Below are positions 1 through 8,460 of a stretch of DNA of 64,000 nt, in pieces (position 1 is the first letter of the stretch; each line of letters starts with the position of its first letter). A program made the translations under genes and the position numbers. A model generated the notes under the pieces. It saw nothing but the letters and a program-made list of their open reading frames with translations, had not been told where the DNA came from and did no database searches. Source of the stretch: Xanthomonas sp. AM6 (GTDB lineage Bacteria; Pseudomonadota; Gammaproteobacteria; Xanthomonadales; Xanthomonadaceae); contig NZ_CP106869.1 of the NCBI RefSeq assembly GCF_025665335.1, positions 1,204,501-1,268,500 on the forward strand, in the 5' to 3' direction.

Positions 1-711
1 CGCGAAGTAGCTTTCGGTGCGCGCCGGGGTGACCCCGTTGTTGATCAGCTGCTCCTCCTCCATCAACGTCCTGTCGCCACGCACGCGGAAGTAGACCAGC
101 GACGCCAGCAGCAGCGCCACGCCGATCGGCAGCGGCGCGAACATGCGCAGCGGCTCGATCGTGGCCATGCCCGAGGGCAGGTTGTTGTTGGCCGACTGCA
201 GCAGGTCGTTGAGCAGGATCAGCGGCGAGTTGCCGACCATGGTCAGCGCGCCGCCCATCACGATCGCCGCGGCGATCGGCAGCAGCAGGCGCTGCAGGGT
301 CAGCCCGGTGCGCCCGGCCAGGCGCGAGGCCACCGGCAGGTACAGCGCCATCACCGACGGGTTCTGCATGAACGAGGAGTTGAGCCCGGCGATGCCGGTG
401 GTCAGCAGCATCAGCCGCTCCTCGACCCCGCGCGCGCGGCGCAGCAGCCACGAGGCCAGCCGGTTCAGCGCGCCGGTGCGCTCCAGCCCGGCGCCGAGGA
501 TGGTGGTGGCGATGATGCTCATCACCGCGTTGCCGGAGAAACCGCTGAACAGCTCCTCCGGCGGGATCAGCCCGGTGACGCCCAGCACCACCAGCACCAC
601 CAGCGCGACCACGTCGGCGCGGATCCGCTCGAACACGAACATCGCCATCGTGAAGCCGACCAGCCCGAGCACGAGCTTCATGTCGTTGGTCAGCGTCAGC
701 GCGGTGTCCAT
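1..711 (-). CDS. SLC13/DASS-type permease, N-terminal part (cut by window edge)
   Basis: Membrane transporter of the divalent-anion/Na+ symporter (SLC13, CitT/ArsB-like) superfamily; the substrate cannot be told from this fragment. The 237 codons present start with ATG at 711 and continue past base 1. Hydrophobic segments begin at residues 12, 35 and 60, and the two re-entrant hairpin signatures are visible as NSSFMQNPSVMAL (about residue 110) and MVGNSPLILLND (about residue 157). A strongly polar loop rich in Glu follows the last visible helix. No Shine-Dalgarno precedes the ATG: the bases directly upstream belong to a GGGATT-type repeat, so the start could also be the ATG of MKLVLGL ten codons in. 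It lies 112 nt downstream of trmB on the same strand. Family confident, function open. Confidence 0.8.
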   Translation of the reverse strand, partial: MDTALTLTNDMKLVLGLVGFTMAMFVFERIRADVVALVVLVVLGVTGLIPPEELFSGFSGNAVMSIIATTILGAGLERTGALNRLASWLLRRARGVEERLMLLTTGIAGLNSSFMQNPSVMALYLPVASRLAGRTGLTLQRLLLPIAAAIVMGGALTMVGNSPLILLNDLLQSANNNLPSGMATIEPLRMFAPLPIGVALLLASLVYFRVRGDRTLMEEEQLINNGVTPARTESYFA

Positions 712-714
712 TTA

Positions 715-856
715 GGGCCGGGATTCGGGATTGGGGATTAGGGATTGGACAAGGCGGCAAGCGGGGCCGGCCGCGGCAATGGCTTGCCGTGGACACATGC
801 CGTCGGGATGGCGGATGCGCTCTTCATCCCTCATCCCCACTCCCCAATCCCGGCTT
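715..856. repeat. GGGATTCGGGATTGGGGATT-type inverted repeat pair
   Basis: Left copy at about 715-749 reads GGGATTCGGGATTGGGGATT; the right copy at about 822-856 is its approximate reverse complement (CCCCACTCCCCAATCCCGG). The same element recurs at 37213-37250 and 37328-37366. The right copy overlaps the last codons and the stop of trmB, and the left copy abuts the start of the SLC13 permease. Origin unknown; seen directly in the sequence. Confidence 0.75.
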
Positions 857-1582
857 GTCGTACAGCAGATCCCACACCCCATGCCCCAGCTTCTGGCCGC
901 GGGTCTCGAAATGGGTCTGCGGGCGCCAGTCCGGGCGCGGCACGTGGCCGCGCGGGCCGGCGCGGTTGACCAGGCCGTCGGTGGCGTCGAGCACGTCCCA
1001 CATCTGCTCGGCGTAGTCGGCCCAGTCGGTGGCGCAGTGCAGGCGGCCGCCGGCATGCAGCTTGCGCACCAGCAGCGCGGCGAACGCCGGCTGCAGCAGG
1101 CGGCGCTTGTTGTGGCGCTTCTTGTGCCACGGGTCGGGGAAGTAGATGCGTACTTCGTCGAGCGCGCCGTCGGCGATCTCGTGCTCCAGCACTTCCACCG
1201 CGTCGTGGTGGTACAGGCGCACGTGCGCGCTGCCGTCGGCGGCCAGCGCGTTCAGCACGCGGCCCACGCCGGGCGCATGCACCTCGATGCCGATGTAGTC
1301 GCGCGACGGATCCTGGCGCGCGGCGAAGCGCAGCGCCTCGCCGTTGCCGAAGCCGATCTCCAGCACCTTGGGCGCGCTGCGGCCGAAGGCGGCATCGAGA
1401 TCGCGCGGGGTGCCGGCGTAGTCCAGGCCGAAGCGCGGCCACAGTTCGTCGAACGCGCGCTGCTGGGCGGGCGTGAAGCGGCCCTGGCGCAGCACGAAGC
1501 TGCGCACCTGGCGGCGGCCCTCCTCGATGGTGAAGGGCTTGGGCGGGGTCTTGGCGCCGGCGCTGGAGAACGGATCGGTCAT
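824..1582 (-). CDS. trmB: tRNA (guanine-N7-)-methyltransferase TrmB
   Basis: SAM-dependent enzyme that makes m7G46 in the variable loop of tRNAs. The 252-residue product carries the class I methyltransferase core: [12 protein letters not shown] (SAM-binding loop, about residue 93), the acidic IEVHAPGVG strand end, and the family signature [15 protein letters not shown] (about residue 150) that contacts substrate tRNA. C-terminal HFETRG and GVWDLLY fit the family. It is the last gene of a thiS-thiG-trmB run, 10 nt after thiG, so co-transcription is likely. Odd point: the last nine residues (PGLGSGDEG) and the TGA are encoded inside a dispersed GGGATT-type repeat, so the natural C-terminus may have been replaced by repeat sequence. 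Confidence 0.95.
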   Translation of the reverse strand: MTDPFSSAGAKTPPKPFTIEEGRRQVRSFVLRQGRFTPAQQRAFDELWPRFGLDYAGTPRDLDAAFGRSAPKVLEIGFGNGEALRFAARQDPSRDYIGIEVHAPGVGRVLNALAADGSAHVRLYHHDAVEVLEHEIADGALDEVRIYFPDPWHKKRHNKRRLLQPAFAALLVRKLHAGGRLHCATDWADYAEQMWDVLDATDGLVNRAGPRGHVPRPDWRPQTHFETRGQKLGHGVWDLLYDKPGLGSGDEG

Positions 1583-1592
1583 GCGCGCGGCC

Positions 1593-2387
1593 TCAGCCGA
1601 TCAATCCGTCGACCGGCGAGGAAGCGCTGGCGTAGCGCTTGCGCGGGATGCGCCCGGCCAGGAACGCCTCGCGCCCGGCCTCGACCGCCTTGCGCATCGC
1701 GCCGGCCATCAGCACCGGGTTGCGCGCGCCGGCGATGGCGGTGTTCATCAGCACCCCGTCGCAGCCCAGTTCCATCGCGATCGCCGCGTCCGAGGCGGTG
1801 CCGACGCCGGCGTCGACGATGATCGGCACCTTGGCGTTGTCGATGATCTCCAGCAGGTTGTAGCGGTTCTGGATGCCCAGCCCCGACCCGATCGGCGCGG
1901 CCAGCGGCATCACCGCCACGCAGCCGATCTCTTCCAGGCGCTTGGCCAGGATCGGATCGTCGCTGGTATAGACCATCACCTCGAAGCCGTCGGCGACCAG
2001 GATCTCGGCCGCCTTCAGGGTCTGCACCACGTCCGGGAACAGGGTGCGCTGGTCGCCGAGCACTTCCAGCTTGGTCAGGTTGTGGCCGTCGAGCAGTTCG
2101 CGCGCCAGGCGACAGGTGCGCACCGCGTCCTCGGCGCTGTAGCAGCCGGCGGTGTTGGGCAGGATGGTGTAGCGCTCCGGCGGCAGCACGTCGAGCAGGT
2201 TGGGCTCGCCGGGGGTCTGGCCGATGTTGGAACGGCGGATCGCGACGGTGACGATCTCGGCGGCGGCGGCCTCGGTGGCCTGCCGGGTCTGTTCGAGATC
2301 GGCGAACTTGCCGGTGCCGGTGAGCAGGCGCGAACGGTAGGGTTTGCCGGCGATCACCAGCGCATCGTGGGGGGCGTGAGCGTTCAT
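1593..2387 (-). CDS. thiG: Thiazole synthase ThiG
   Basis: Forms the thiazole phosphate moiety of thiamine from 1-deoxyxylulose phosphate, dehydroglycine and the ThiS thiocarboxylate. The product is 264 residues with a TIM-barrel layout; TKLEVLGD (about residue 105) carries the Schiff-base lysine, and [12 protein letters not shown] and [11 protein letters not shown] form phosphate-binding loops. The reading frame extends further upstream, but the ATG at 2387 ([21 protein letters not shown]) matches the family start and lies 55 nt after thiS. Downstream trmB follows after 10 nt. No TPP riboswitch was recognised upstream of thiS. Confidence 0.96.
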   Translation of the reverse strand: MNAHAPHDALVIAGKPYRSRLLTGTGKFADLEQTRQATEAAAAEIVTVAIRRSNIGQTPGEPNLLDVLPPERYTILPNTAGCYSAEDAVRTCRLARELLDGHNLTKLEVLGDQRTLFPDVVQTLKAAEILVADGFEVMVYTSDDPILAKRLEEIGCVAVMPLAAPIGSGLGIQNRYNLLEIIDNAKVPIIVDAGVGTASDAAIAMELGCDGVLMNTAIAGARNPVLMAGAMRKAVEAGREAFLAGRIPRKRYASASSPVDGLIG

Positions 2388-2442
2388 CGCCGGATTATCG
2401 CCCATCGCCCCCGGCGCTGCCGAGCCGCGCGCCGCGCGGGAT

Positions 2443-2643
2443 TCAGCCGCCGCCCAGCGCGTGCACGATCTCGACCCGGTCGCCGTCGTGCAGCGCGTGT
2501 TCGGCATGCGCGCCGCGCGGCACGATCGCGCCGTTGACCTCGACCGCGACGCGGCGTTGCGCCAGCCCCTCCTCCAGCAGCAGGGCGGCGACGGTGGTGC
2601 GGGGCTGCAGCGGGCGGACCTGGCCGTTCAATTCGATGTTCAT
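2443..2643 (-). CDS. thiS: Sulfur carrier protein ThiS
   Basis: 66-residue ubiquitin-like sulfur carrier for thiazole synthesis; its C-terminal glycine is adenylated and thiocarboxylated by ThiF and delivers sulfur to ThiG. The sequence begins MNIELNGQV and ends HALGGG, giving the required Gly-Gly tail (one Gly more than the minimum). The start at 2643 was preferred over in-frame upstream codons because it gives the standard family length. It is the promoter-proximal gene of thiS-thiG-trmB. Confidence 0.93.
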   Translation of the reverse strand: MNIELNGQVRPLQPRTTVAALLLEEGLAQRRVAVEVNGAIVPRGAHAEHALHDGDRVEIVHALGGG

Positions 2644-2797
2644 GTCATCATTGTGCAATGCGTGCCGCGAGGCGCGCGATGTATTGCGGCGGTGCAACGT
2701 GAGCGTGAGGGGCAGAGGTGGAATCATGCTCGCCATGCGGCTGCGTATGTTCTGGCCGTGCCCCGAGTCACCTTCATTATCGCCCGGGAGGGCATCC

Positions 2798-4618
2798 ATG
2801 ACTTCGTCCATCCGTCCACTCCGTTCGCTGCTGGCCGCCGCGATCGTGCTCGCCGCCGCGCCCGCGATCGCGCAGCAGACCTACAGCCGCACCGTGTTCT
2901 TCGGCGACAGCCTGACCGACGCCGGCTACTACCGGCCGCTGCTGCCGGCCTCGGCGCAGGCGGTGACCGGCCAGTTCACCACCAATCCGGACTGGGTATG
3001 GGCGCAGTACCTCGCCGACTACTACGGCACCAACGGCCACGCCAACGGCAATGGCCAGATCGGCGACGACTACGCCGCCGGCAACGCCCGCGTCGGCGTG
3101 GCCAATCCCAGCGCGCTGGGCGTGGCGCCGTCGCTGGCGACGCAGGCCAGCAACTACCTGGCCGCCAACGGCGGCAAGGCCGACCCGAACGCGCTGTACA
3201 GCGTGTGGGGCGGCGCCAACGACCTGCTCGCGGTCGCCGGCGGCGCGCCGGTGCAGAGCACGATCGGCAACGCGGTGACGGCCGAGGTGGGCATCGTCGC
3301 CAGCCTGCAGAGCGCCGGCGCGCGCTACGTCATGGTCACCACCATCCCCGATGTCGGCCTCACCCCGCGCTTCCGCGCCGGCGGCGCCGCGGCGATGGCG
3401 CAGGGCACCGCGCTGGCCAGCAGCTACAACACCGCGCTGTTCGCCGGGCTCAAGAGCGCCGGGCTGCAGGTGATCCCGGTGGATACCTTCCACCTGCTGC
3501 AGGAAGTGATCGCCAGCCCGTCCACCTACGGTTTCAGCAACTACACCGGCACCGCCTGCCAACCGCAGATCACCTCGCAGTCGCTGACCTGCAACCCGAC
3601 CAGCTACGTCAGCGCCGACGCCGCCGACAGCTACGTGTTCGCCGACGGCATCCATCCCACCGGCCGCACCCACGAACTGCTGGCGCAGTACGCGCTGTCG
3701 ATCCTGGAAGGCCCGCGCCTGCAGCAGGTGCTGAGCCACTCGGCCGAGGTCACCGGCCGTTCGCGCGCCGACCAGGTCGCCTGGCACGTCGACGGCCGCC
3801 CGGAAGCGGACGGCATGCGCTGGTGGGGCAACCTGCGCGGCGACATGCAGCGCTACCAGCACGGCGACCTGTACGACGGCATGGCCCCGGCCGGCCTGTT
3901 CGGCGTGGACTGGTCGCGCGGCGAGTGGGTGTTCGGCGGCTTCGGCGGCTTCGGCCGCGTGGATGCCGACTTCGGCAACCGCGGCGGCGACTACACCCAG
4001 GACGACAGCACCCTGGGCGGCTTCGCCGGCTGGTACGGCGAGCGCGCCTGGGTCAACGCCCAGGTCAGCTACAGCTGGCTGAGCTACGACGTCAAGCGCA
4101 AGGTCAACCTGGGCCCGGCCACCATCCAGCACAACGGCTCGCCGGACGGCAGCAACCTGACCGCGGCGCTGCAGGGCGGTTACGAGTTCGGCGAAGGCGC
4201 GTTCAGGCACGGACCGGTGGCCGCGGCGATCTGGCAGAAGGTCAAGCTCGACGGCTACACCGAGAGCAACCCGAATTCCAGCGCGCTGGGCTACTACGAC
4301 CAGGACGTCGAGTCGCTGGTCGGCCGCATCGGCTGGAAGGCCAGCCTCGACGCTGGCGCGGTGAAGCCGTACCTGCAGGCCACCTACGACCACGAGTTCA
4401 AGAAGGGCGAGCAAGCCACCGCGTGGCTGCAGACCATGCCCGAGCTGGGCGCCTACGCCGTACCGGGCCTGGCCGTCGACCGCAACTACGCCTCGGTGGT
4501 GCTGGGCGCGCGGACCAAGCTGTGGGGCCTGGAAAGCAATGTCGGCATCGCCGCCACGACCGGCCAGAGCCGCGCGCACGACACCTCGCTGTTCGTGAAC
4601 TTCGGCGGCAGCTTCTAA
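2798..4618 (+). CDS. GDSL/SGNH esterase autotransporter (EstA-like)
   Basis: Outer-membrane-anchored esterase: an N-terminal SGNH hydrolase exposed at the cell surface or released, followed by a C-terminal autotransporter beta-barrel. The 606-residue product has a Sec signal peptide (residues 1-25, cut near AIA-QQ), block I FFGDSLTD with Ser38 as nucleophile, block III GGAND near residue 140, and block V DGIHP (Asp and His of the triad near 283-286). From about residue 340 it shows alternating aromatic beta strands, ending in VNFGGSF with terminal Phe, as outer membrane barrels do. ATG 2798 is preceded by CGGGAGGG at good spacing, so the long upstream extension of the frame is not used. It diverges from thiS. 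Natural substrate unknown. Confidence 0.9.
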   Translation: MTSSIRPLRSLLAAAIVLAAAPAIAQQTYSRTVFFGDSLTDAGYYRPLLPASAQAVTGQFTTNPDWVWAQYLADYYGTNGHANGNGQIGDDYAAGNARVGVANPSALGVAPSLATQASNYLAANGGKADPNALYSVWGGANDLLAVAGGAPVQSTIGNAVTAEVGIVASLQSAGARYVMVTTIPDVGLTPRFRAGGAAAMAQGTALASSYNTALFAGLKSAGLQVIPVDTFHLLQEVIASPSTYGFSNYTGTACQPQITSQSLTCNPTSYVSADAADSYVFADGIHPTGRTHELLAQYALSILEGPRLQQVLSHSAEVTGRSRADQVAWHVDGRPEADGMRWWGNLRGDMQRYQHGDLYDGMAPAGLFGVDWSRGEWVFGGFGGFGRVDADFGNRGGDYTQDDSTLGGFAGWYGERAWVNAQVSYSWLSYDVKRKVNLGPATIQHNGSPDGSNLTAALQGGYEFGEGAFRHGPVAAAIWQKVKLDGYTESNPNSSALGYYDQDVESLVGRIGWKASLDAGAVKPYLQATYDHEFKKGEQATAWLQTMPELGAYAVPGLAVDRNYASVVLGARTKLWGLESNVGIAATTGQSRAHDTSLFVNFGGSF

Positions 4619-4706
4619 GCGCGGCAACGCGGCTGCCCATGATGCCCGGCCGCGCGCCGGGCACCATGGCTGTCAGGAAGGAACGGGCGCCGCCGAGACG
4701 GCTCGC

Positions 4707-4770
4707 TGTGGGAGGGGCTTCAGCCCCGACGCCTTATCGGTAGGGCGTCGGGGCTGAAGCCCCTCCCACA
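4707..4770. repeat. REP-like palindrome pair (GTGGGAGGGGCTTCAGCCCC type)
   Basis: Arms 4707-4733 and 4744-4770 are perfect 27-nt reverse complements separated by a 10-nt loop, and each arm is itself a short hairpin (GGGGCTTCAGCCCC). It belongs to the dispersed repeat family found at 15852, 22339, 47240, 49480 and 53334. Lying after the esterase gene and before the tRNA, it could form a strong stem in RNA. No T-run follows, so a terminator role is unproven. Confidence 0.85.
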
Positions 4771-4889
4771 AAAAGCCACCTGAAGTATTGGCACCGCAAT
4801 CGCTCTGGCGCCGGCGCGCCATCGCCGCAGCCTTGTCGCACCGATTTCTTGCGCAACCGCCGGCCCACCGCATAGACTGCACCGGCGAC

Positions 4890-4963
4890 GCGGGCGTAGC
4901 TCAATGGTAGAGCTGTAGCTTCCCAAGCTACTGACGTGGGTTCGATTCCCATCGCCCGCTCCA
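4890..4963 (+). tRNA. tRNA-Gly (anticodon CCC)
   Basis: 74-nt cloverleaf with encoded CCA. Acceptor stem GCGGGCG pairs with CGCCCGC, D-loop AGCTCAATGGTAGAGC, anticodon stem GTAGC/GCTAC enclosing loop TTCCCAA (anticodon CCC at 4922-4924), T-arm GTGGGTTCGATTCCCAT, then TCCA. Reads GGG codons. It stands alone on the plus strand after the REP hairpin. Confidence 0.97.
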
Positions 4964-5154
4964 GTCGTTGCAAGGCGCTTACGCGTCGGCGCGCTCCGCA
5001 CTATCCAGCCCGCTCCGCAATTCACTGCCCGGCGCAGCTTTGGAGCCCCCCCCTCTTTTTTGTCCTCGATAGCTCGGAAGCCGGCCTGCATTACCGCAAT
5101 GGCCGCCACCGGCGTGTCAGGGGAGGCGCATCGCAACCGATATGCGCGCGCGCT

Positions 5155-6246
5155 TCAGGACTGCGTGGCGATCGCGAACTCGTCGAGCTGGCGTTGCGAC
5201 ATGCTGCTGTTGTTGAGGATCACGATCGTCTCGCGCGTGTCCAGGCGGTGCGCGAGCAGCGAGCGGTAGCCGGCGGTGTTGCCGGTTTCCCAGGCGTAGG
5301 TGCGGCGCTTGCCCTGCAGCGTCAGTGTCTTCACGCGGCCGCCGAGCGCGTATTCCTCCGGCATTTCCACCGTGTTGAGCTGGCGCAGCGACGCTGGCGA
5401 CAGAAAGCCCTTGTCGTAGACGCGGTGCGCAGCCTGCATCAGGTCCGGGGCGTTGCTGAAATAGCCGCCGGCCGCGGCGATGAAGGCCGGCCTGTCGTAA
5501 GTGCGGCGCTCGGGCGGCGACAGTGTGCGGTAGGAGGGCACGGTGGTCGGTGCGGTCGCGATCGCTGGGCCGGTGCCGGTGTGGCGCAGCTCCAGCGGGT
5601 CCAGGACCAGGGTGCGGACGGCGTCCACGAAGGGCATGCCGGCGACCGCTTCGACGATCGCGTAGACGACGATCCAGTTGGCGAAGATGTAGTCGAATTT
5701 CGCGCCCGGCTCGAACGCGAGGTCGGCGCTGGCGAACCGGCGCACGGCCTCGGCGGCCGGCAGGTCGAGCGTCGTCAGCGATGGATCGGCCTTGGCGGCC
5801 GGGCCGAACTGTTCGGTCAGGCCGCTGCTGTTCGAGAGCAGGCGTCGCAGGCTGATGCGGGCGCCGGTGTCGGCGCGATAGTCCGGCAGCCAGGCGGTGA
5901 TCGGCCGGTCGAGGTCGAGCCGGCGCCGTTCGACCAGGCGCAGCACCGCCAGCGTCGTGAGCCATTTGGAAATCGAGGCGATGCCGTAGACGTCGTCGAG
6001 CTTCGCCGGCCGCTGCGCTTCCACGTCCACGATGCCGAAGGGCTGCGCATAGGACACCTTGCCGTCGCGGGCGAGCAGGACCACGCCCTGGAAGCCGTTC
6101 GCCTTCGCCCACGCGTCGATGACGGCGGGTGCGTCCTTCGCAGCCGCCGATGCGGGGCGAGGCAGTGCGGCCAGCAACAGTGCTGCACCGGAAGCGGCCA
6201 GGAGCGATCGTCGCGACATCGAGGGCGCAATGGGCGAATCGGGCAC
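5155..6246 (-). CDS. Exported serine hydrolase of the beta-lactamase/PBP fold
   Basis: Putative periplasmic class C-like serine hydrolase (Pfam Beta-lactamase, DUF302-unrelated), 363 residues from a GTG at 6246. It has the SxxK motif in ASISKW with the nucleophilic Ser, and a conserved MPEEYALG-G/HLxWGN-like region near the C-terminus. The N-terminus SRRSLLAASGAALLLAALPRPASA looks like a signal peptide with a twin-arginine flavour. GTG 6246 is preceded by GGAGA six nt away, which decides for it over the ATG at 6219. Family members include esterases, peptidases and true beta-lactamases, so substrate cannot be assigned. No operon partner: flanked by the tRNA and a 497-nt gap. Confidence 0.82.
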   Translation of the reverse strand: MPDSPIAPSMSRRSLLAASGAALLLAALPRPASAAAKDAPAVIDAWAKANGFQGVVLLARDGKVSYAQPFGIVDVEAQRPAKLDDVYGIASISKWLTTLAVLRLVERRRLDLDRPITAWLPDYRADTGARISLRRLLSNSSGLTEQFGPAAKADPSLTTLDLPAAEAVRRFASADLAFEPGAKFDYIFANWIVVYAIVEAVAGMPFVDAVRTLVLDPLELRHTGTGPAIATAPTTVPSYRTLSPPERRTYDRPAFIAAAGGYFSNAPDLMQAAHRVYDKGFLSPASLRQLNTVEMPEEYALGGRVKTLTLQGKRRTYAWETGNTAGYRSLLAHRLDTRETIVILNNSSMSQRQLDEFAIATQS

Positions 6247-6743
6247 GGCAATGTCTCCAGAATAGTGTGGGCCGGAATGCGATGCGTCTGGGCCTGGCCG
6301 ATGCTTGCGTCCGTGGCCGCGATCGCGCCGTGGCGACGTGGAGCAAAGGCAGCGTCCGCGCCGATTCGGGCGCATCGACTGTATCAGTTGCGGTTGATCG
6401 CGGAGTTGCGGGTTTCCGCGGGTCGCCACGGCGCAGGGCGTTCGGCCGAACGGAACCGGTGTTCGCAGCGCGGTGTGCAGGCCGTCTTATCCGTGCACCC
6501 ATGATCGACGTGCAGCGATACGTGCCTGGCGCTATGGCGAGGGGTTCCCCGTCGCTGGCGCGGAACGGCGTACCGGTCGATGCCAGCGGGTGGCCTGGTG
6601 TGCAGTGCGCAGGCTGATCCGGGGCGACCCGGCGAGCAACGCGATCCGCTCGGGCATCGTTGCGCGCATCGCGGCGCTTGCGGTTGCAGGCCGACGATCC
6701 GTGCGCGTCGGGCTTCGTCGATTTCTGGCCGATCGGTCCTTGC
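6247..6743. other. Intergenic stretch, no gene recognised
   Basis: 497 nt between the serine hydrolase (leaving on the minus strand) and the 3' end of the unknown gene at 6744. Frames are open on both strands but show no family motif, start signal or codon pattern I would defend. The hydrolase promoter must lie at its left end. No repeat or terminator stood out. Confidence 0.4.
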
Positions 6744-7163
6744 CTACTTGCTTGCTGGCGCGTGGGAGTCGTCCGCGCGCTCGATCCTGCTCGTGCCATC
6801 GGCGGCGAGGGTGGCGCTGAGGCGCTGGCCGTCCGCGGCAATCGATACGACGCCCGAGCCGCCGGCGTTGTTGAGGAACAGGTAGGCAGAGGCGCCGCCC
6901 GGGCGCTCCAGCAACAGGTGGGCGCCTTTGTCGTCGATCTCGACGGTGGCGTGCGGACCGGTGGCGAGCGGGTTGAGCAGCGTCAGCGCCGGGCGTCCGG
7001 CGGCATCGAGCGCGACGCGCGCGCCGGTGCTGCCGTCCTCGCGCAGCAGCACGATCTCAGGGACGCCGTTCAGTGCCGACAGCAGCATCTTCGGGCGGCC
7101 CTGCGCATCGACGATGCGCAGTTCCTGAGTGGTGACGGGCGGCGGCGGTGGCAGGTCGTTCAT
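6744..7163 (-). CDS. Unknown 139-residue protein with WxxG-free beta-repeat look
   Basis: Not recognised. The protein is 139 residues, cytoplasmic by sequence (no signal or membrane segment), starting MNDLPPPPPVTTQELRIVD. It then runs through evenly spaced short beta-strand-like segments with Gly/Asp turns (DAQGRPKMLLSAL, EDGSTGARVALDAAGRPAL, DDKGAHLLLERPGG, NAGGSGVVSIAADGQ), suggesting an all-beta repeat fold of roughly 22-25 residue units. ATG 7163 has AAGGAA upstream at proper spacing. It is the last of a minus-strand set with the isochorismatase-like, SnoaL-like and Dps genes, 84 nt after the first of these, so a shared stress role is possible but only inferred from context. Confidence 0.65.
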   Translation of the reverse strand: MNDLPPPPPVTTQELRIVDAQGRPKMLLSALNGVPEIVLLREDGSTGARVALDAAGRPALTLLNPLATGPHATVEIDDKGAHLLLERPGGASAYLFLNNAGGSGVVSIAADGQRLSATLAADGTSRIERADDSHAPASK

Positions 7164-7247
7164 CGGCGATGTTCCTTGGGCTGTTGCGAGCATGGCGGCG
7201 CGTCCATGGGTGCACGCTGCGCGCATGGCGCCGCGATGCGCGTTGCC

Positions 7248-7874
7248 TCAGGCGGGCTTGATCATGTCGCGGGCATAGTCGAGGCCGATGCCGTAGCCGC
7301 CGCCGTGGTCGACGACGATGCCGCGTGCGGCCTCGTAGGTGGCGTGCCGGGTCCAGTCGCGTTGCAGTTCCAGCAGGAACTGCAGCCACGAGGTCATGAC
7401 CGCGCCGGCCTGTTCCATGCGGCGCAGCGCCGCGTCGTGGCTGGCGGCGGTCAGGCCGCCGCAGGCGTCCGCGACCACGTGCACCTTGTAGCCGTCGGCC
7501 AGCGCCGACAGCACCGGAAAGCTGATGCAGGCCTCGGTCAGCAGTCCGGCGACGACCAGCGTCCTGCGTCCGGTGGCGACGACCGCGGCCCTGGCCGCAT
7601 CGTCTTCCCACAGGTTCATGTTGCGTCGCTCGATCGGCGCGATGTCCGGCAGCGCGGCGCGCAGCGGCGGCATCAGCGGGCCGCTGTAGACCTTCGATGC
7701 CGAGGTGCTGACGACCACCGGCACGGCGAAGGCGGCGGCGGTGCGCGCGAGCGCCACGATGTTGCTGCGCAGGGATTGCCGGTCGGCCGAGCCGGCGGCG
7801 AAGGCCAGGCCGGCCTGTGCGTCGACCAGCACCAGCGCGCACTCGGCCGGGGTCAGCAGGGGGAGGTCGCTCAT
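7248..7874 (-). CDS. Isochorismatase-fold cysteine hydrolase (YcaC-like)
   Basis: 208-residue alpha/beta hydrolase of the isochorismatase family, which cleaves amide, imide or enol-ether bonds through an Asp-Lys-Cys triad. Visible parts: LVLVDAQAGLAF with the first Asp (about residue 18), NMNLWED in the lysine region (where the canonical Lys is not obvious), and GLLTEACISFPVL carrying the catalytic Cys (about residue 117). Then SHDAALRRMEQAGAVMTSW, typical of the YcaC/hydrolase subgroup. Clustered on the minus strand with a SnoaL-like protein and Dps, facing a two-component system. True substrate unknown; it is not expected to be an enterobactin enzyme because no such genes are near. Confidence 0.85.
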   Translation of the reverse strand: MSDLPLLTPAECALVLVDAQAGLAFAAGSADRQSLRSNIVALARTAAAFAVPVVVSTSASKVYSGPLMPPLRAALPDIAPIERRNMNLWEDDAARAAVVATGRRTLVVAGLLTEACISFPVLSALADGYKVHVVADACGGLTAASHDAALRRMEQAGAVMTSWLQFLLELQRDWTRHATYEAARGIVVDHGGGYGIGLDYARDMIKPA

Positions 7875-7896
7875 GATGTGCTCCAGGAATGAGGGG

Positions 7897-8421
7897 TTAT
7901 GGCGTGATGCCCAGTTGCTGGTCGACGGTCAGCCTGTCCCAGTAGATGGTGACGTCGTCGATCCGGTGGTCGGCCCGGTAGTGGAGCAGCATGACCCCGG
8001 GGTGATCGAAGCGGCGGCCGTTGCCGGGCGTGGTCTTGCCGGTCGCCGGATCCACGTAGGGACCGCTCCAGGTGCCGGTGACGCGCTCGACCGACACGCC
8101 CTGCATGCCGTCGACCAGCGCGTCGGCCAGGGTCACGTGGAAATCGGGATAGGCCTTGAAGATCATCGCGAAGAACGCGCGCGTCCCGGCCGCATCGAGC
8201 GGCCTGGGGTTGCTGGGCTGGTGGATCACCACGTCGGGCGTGAACAGGGCCATGACCGTGTCGATGTCGTGGCTGTTCCAGGCCTCGGCCCAGCGCTGGA
8301 TGTCGGCATGGGCGATGGCGCCGGCGGGCGGCGGCATCGGCGTCGCCTGGCCGGGCGACGCGCTGGCGGCGAACGCGGCGGCGAGCAGCACGGGCAGCGC
8401 GGACAGCAGCGTGTTGGGCAT
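7897..8421 (-). CDS. Exported SnoaL/NTF2-like protein (ester cyclase family)
   Basis: 174-residue protein with a signal peptide (residues 1-26, cut near GQA-TP) followed by an NTF2/SnoaL-like cone: RWAEAWNSHDIDTVMALFTPDVVIHQP (typical opening of the family), then FFAMIFKAYPDFHVTLADALVDG, and a closing strand VMLLHYRADHRIDDVTIYWDRLTVDQQLG. Homologues are called ester cyclase or polyketide cyclase-related, but most have no proven activity. It sits 22 nt upstream of the isochorismatase-like gene in transcription order and probably shares its mRNA. Function inferred only at fold level. Confidence 0.82.
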   Translation of the reverse strand: MPNTLLSALPVLLAAAFAASASPGQATPMPPPAGAIAHADIQRWAEAWNSHDIDTVMALFTPDVVIHQPSNPRPLDAAGTRAFFAMIFKAYPDFHVTLADALVDGMQGVSVERVTGTWSGPYVDPATGKTTPGNGRRFDHPGVMLLHYRADHRIDDVTIYWDRLTVDQQLGITP

Positions 8422-8460
8422 GGCGTGGTTCCCTGTCGCTGTGCGGATCGCGCGCGCGGT

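Noticed and set aside
143-715. 190-codon plus-strand open frame at the window start
   Set aside because: It is antisense to an SLC13 permease with clear hairpin motifs and is Ser/Arg-rich without family features.
2644-2797. TPP riboswitch before thiS
   Set aside because: No CTGAGA-type thi-box or matching stems were visible in this short divergent gap.
2777-4627. 616-codon minus-strand frame across the esterase gene
   Set aside because: Shadow of the EstA-like gene; composition is Arg/His/Val-biased low complexity, as for GC-rich antisense frames.
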